6,238 bases of DNA, from the NCBI GenBank assembly GCA_002360295.1, contig DEQI01000182.1:1-6238 (forward strand), read 5' to 3'. Origin of the DNA: Planococcaceae bacterium UBA3370. Lineage in GTDB: Bacteria > Bacillota > Bacilli > Bacillales_A > Planococcaceae. Below, piece by piece: positions 6,231-6,238 of this stretch. The translations under genes were made by a program, and so were the position numbers. The notes beneath the pieces were generated by a model. The model was not told the DNA's origin. It searched no databases and saw only the letters and a list, made by a program, of their open reading frames with translations. Position 1 is the stretch's first letter. Every line of letters begins with the position of its first letter.

Positions 6231-6238
6231 TTTATGTA

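Overview
The window looks like chromosome of a low-GC, spore-former-type Firmicute. The AT-rich sequence, strong AAGGGGG / GGGGAGG ribosome-binding sites, a near-perfect Bacillus-type FadR operator and the fadN-fadA-fadE gene order all point to Bacillaceae/Planococcaceae (Lysinibacillus- or Solibacillus-like). The genus is an inference from gene style; no search was run.

Most of the window (91-5648, minus strand) is one fatty-acid beta-oxidation operon, read right to left: fadN (3-hydroxyacyl-CoA dehydrogenase plus enoyl-CoA hydratase), fadA (thiolase) and fadE (acyl-CoA dehydrogenase). Together they encode a full cycle: FadE makes the enoyl-CoA, FadN hydrates it and oxidises the hydroxyacyl-CoA, and FadA cleaves off acetyl-CoA. 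A sigma-A-like promoter (TTGCCA-17-TACACT, 5735-5763) and a FadR operator (5674-5693, 19 of 20 consensus positions) precede fadN. This implies repression by FadR that long-chain acyl-CoA relieves. fadN should start at a GTG (5648) and fadE at an ATG (1872), each chosen by its ribosome-binding site. The 161-bp fadA-fadE gap has no gene but holds two dyads that could form RNA structures. A clear intrinsic terminator (45-81) ends the operon.

The most notable item is at the left edge. Immediately past the terminator T-tract, on the operon's strand, the sequence becomes GC-rich and begins GTGCGCCCGGCATG, followed by CTATAGGGTG and AGTCCC. This is the 5' end of a group II intron of the IIC type (Oceanobacillus iheyensis O.i.I1-like). 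IIC introns are known to insert just downstream of terminator hairpins, so the fadE terminator is probably the intron's 5' exon. Only 41 nt of the intron are visible.

On the right, divergent from the operon across a 264-bp regulatory gap, is a complete small thioredoxin-like gene (5913-6230, plus strand) with a WCPDC active site. No CRISPR array, tRNA, rRNA or insertion sequence was seen. Apart from the intron edge, the window is a standard housekeeping catabolic locus.
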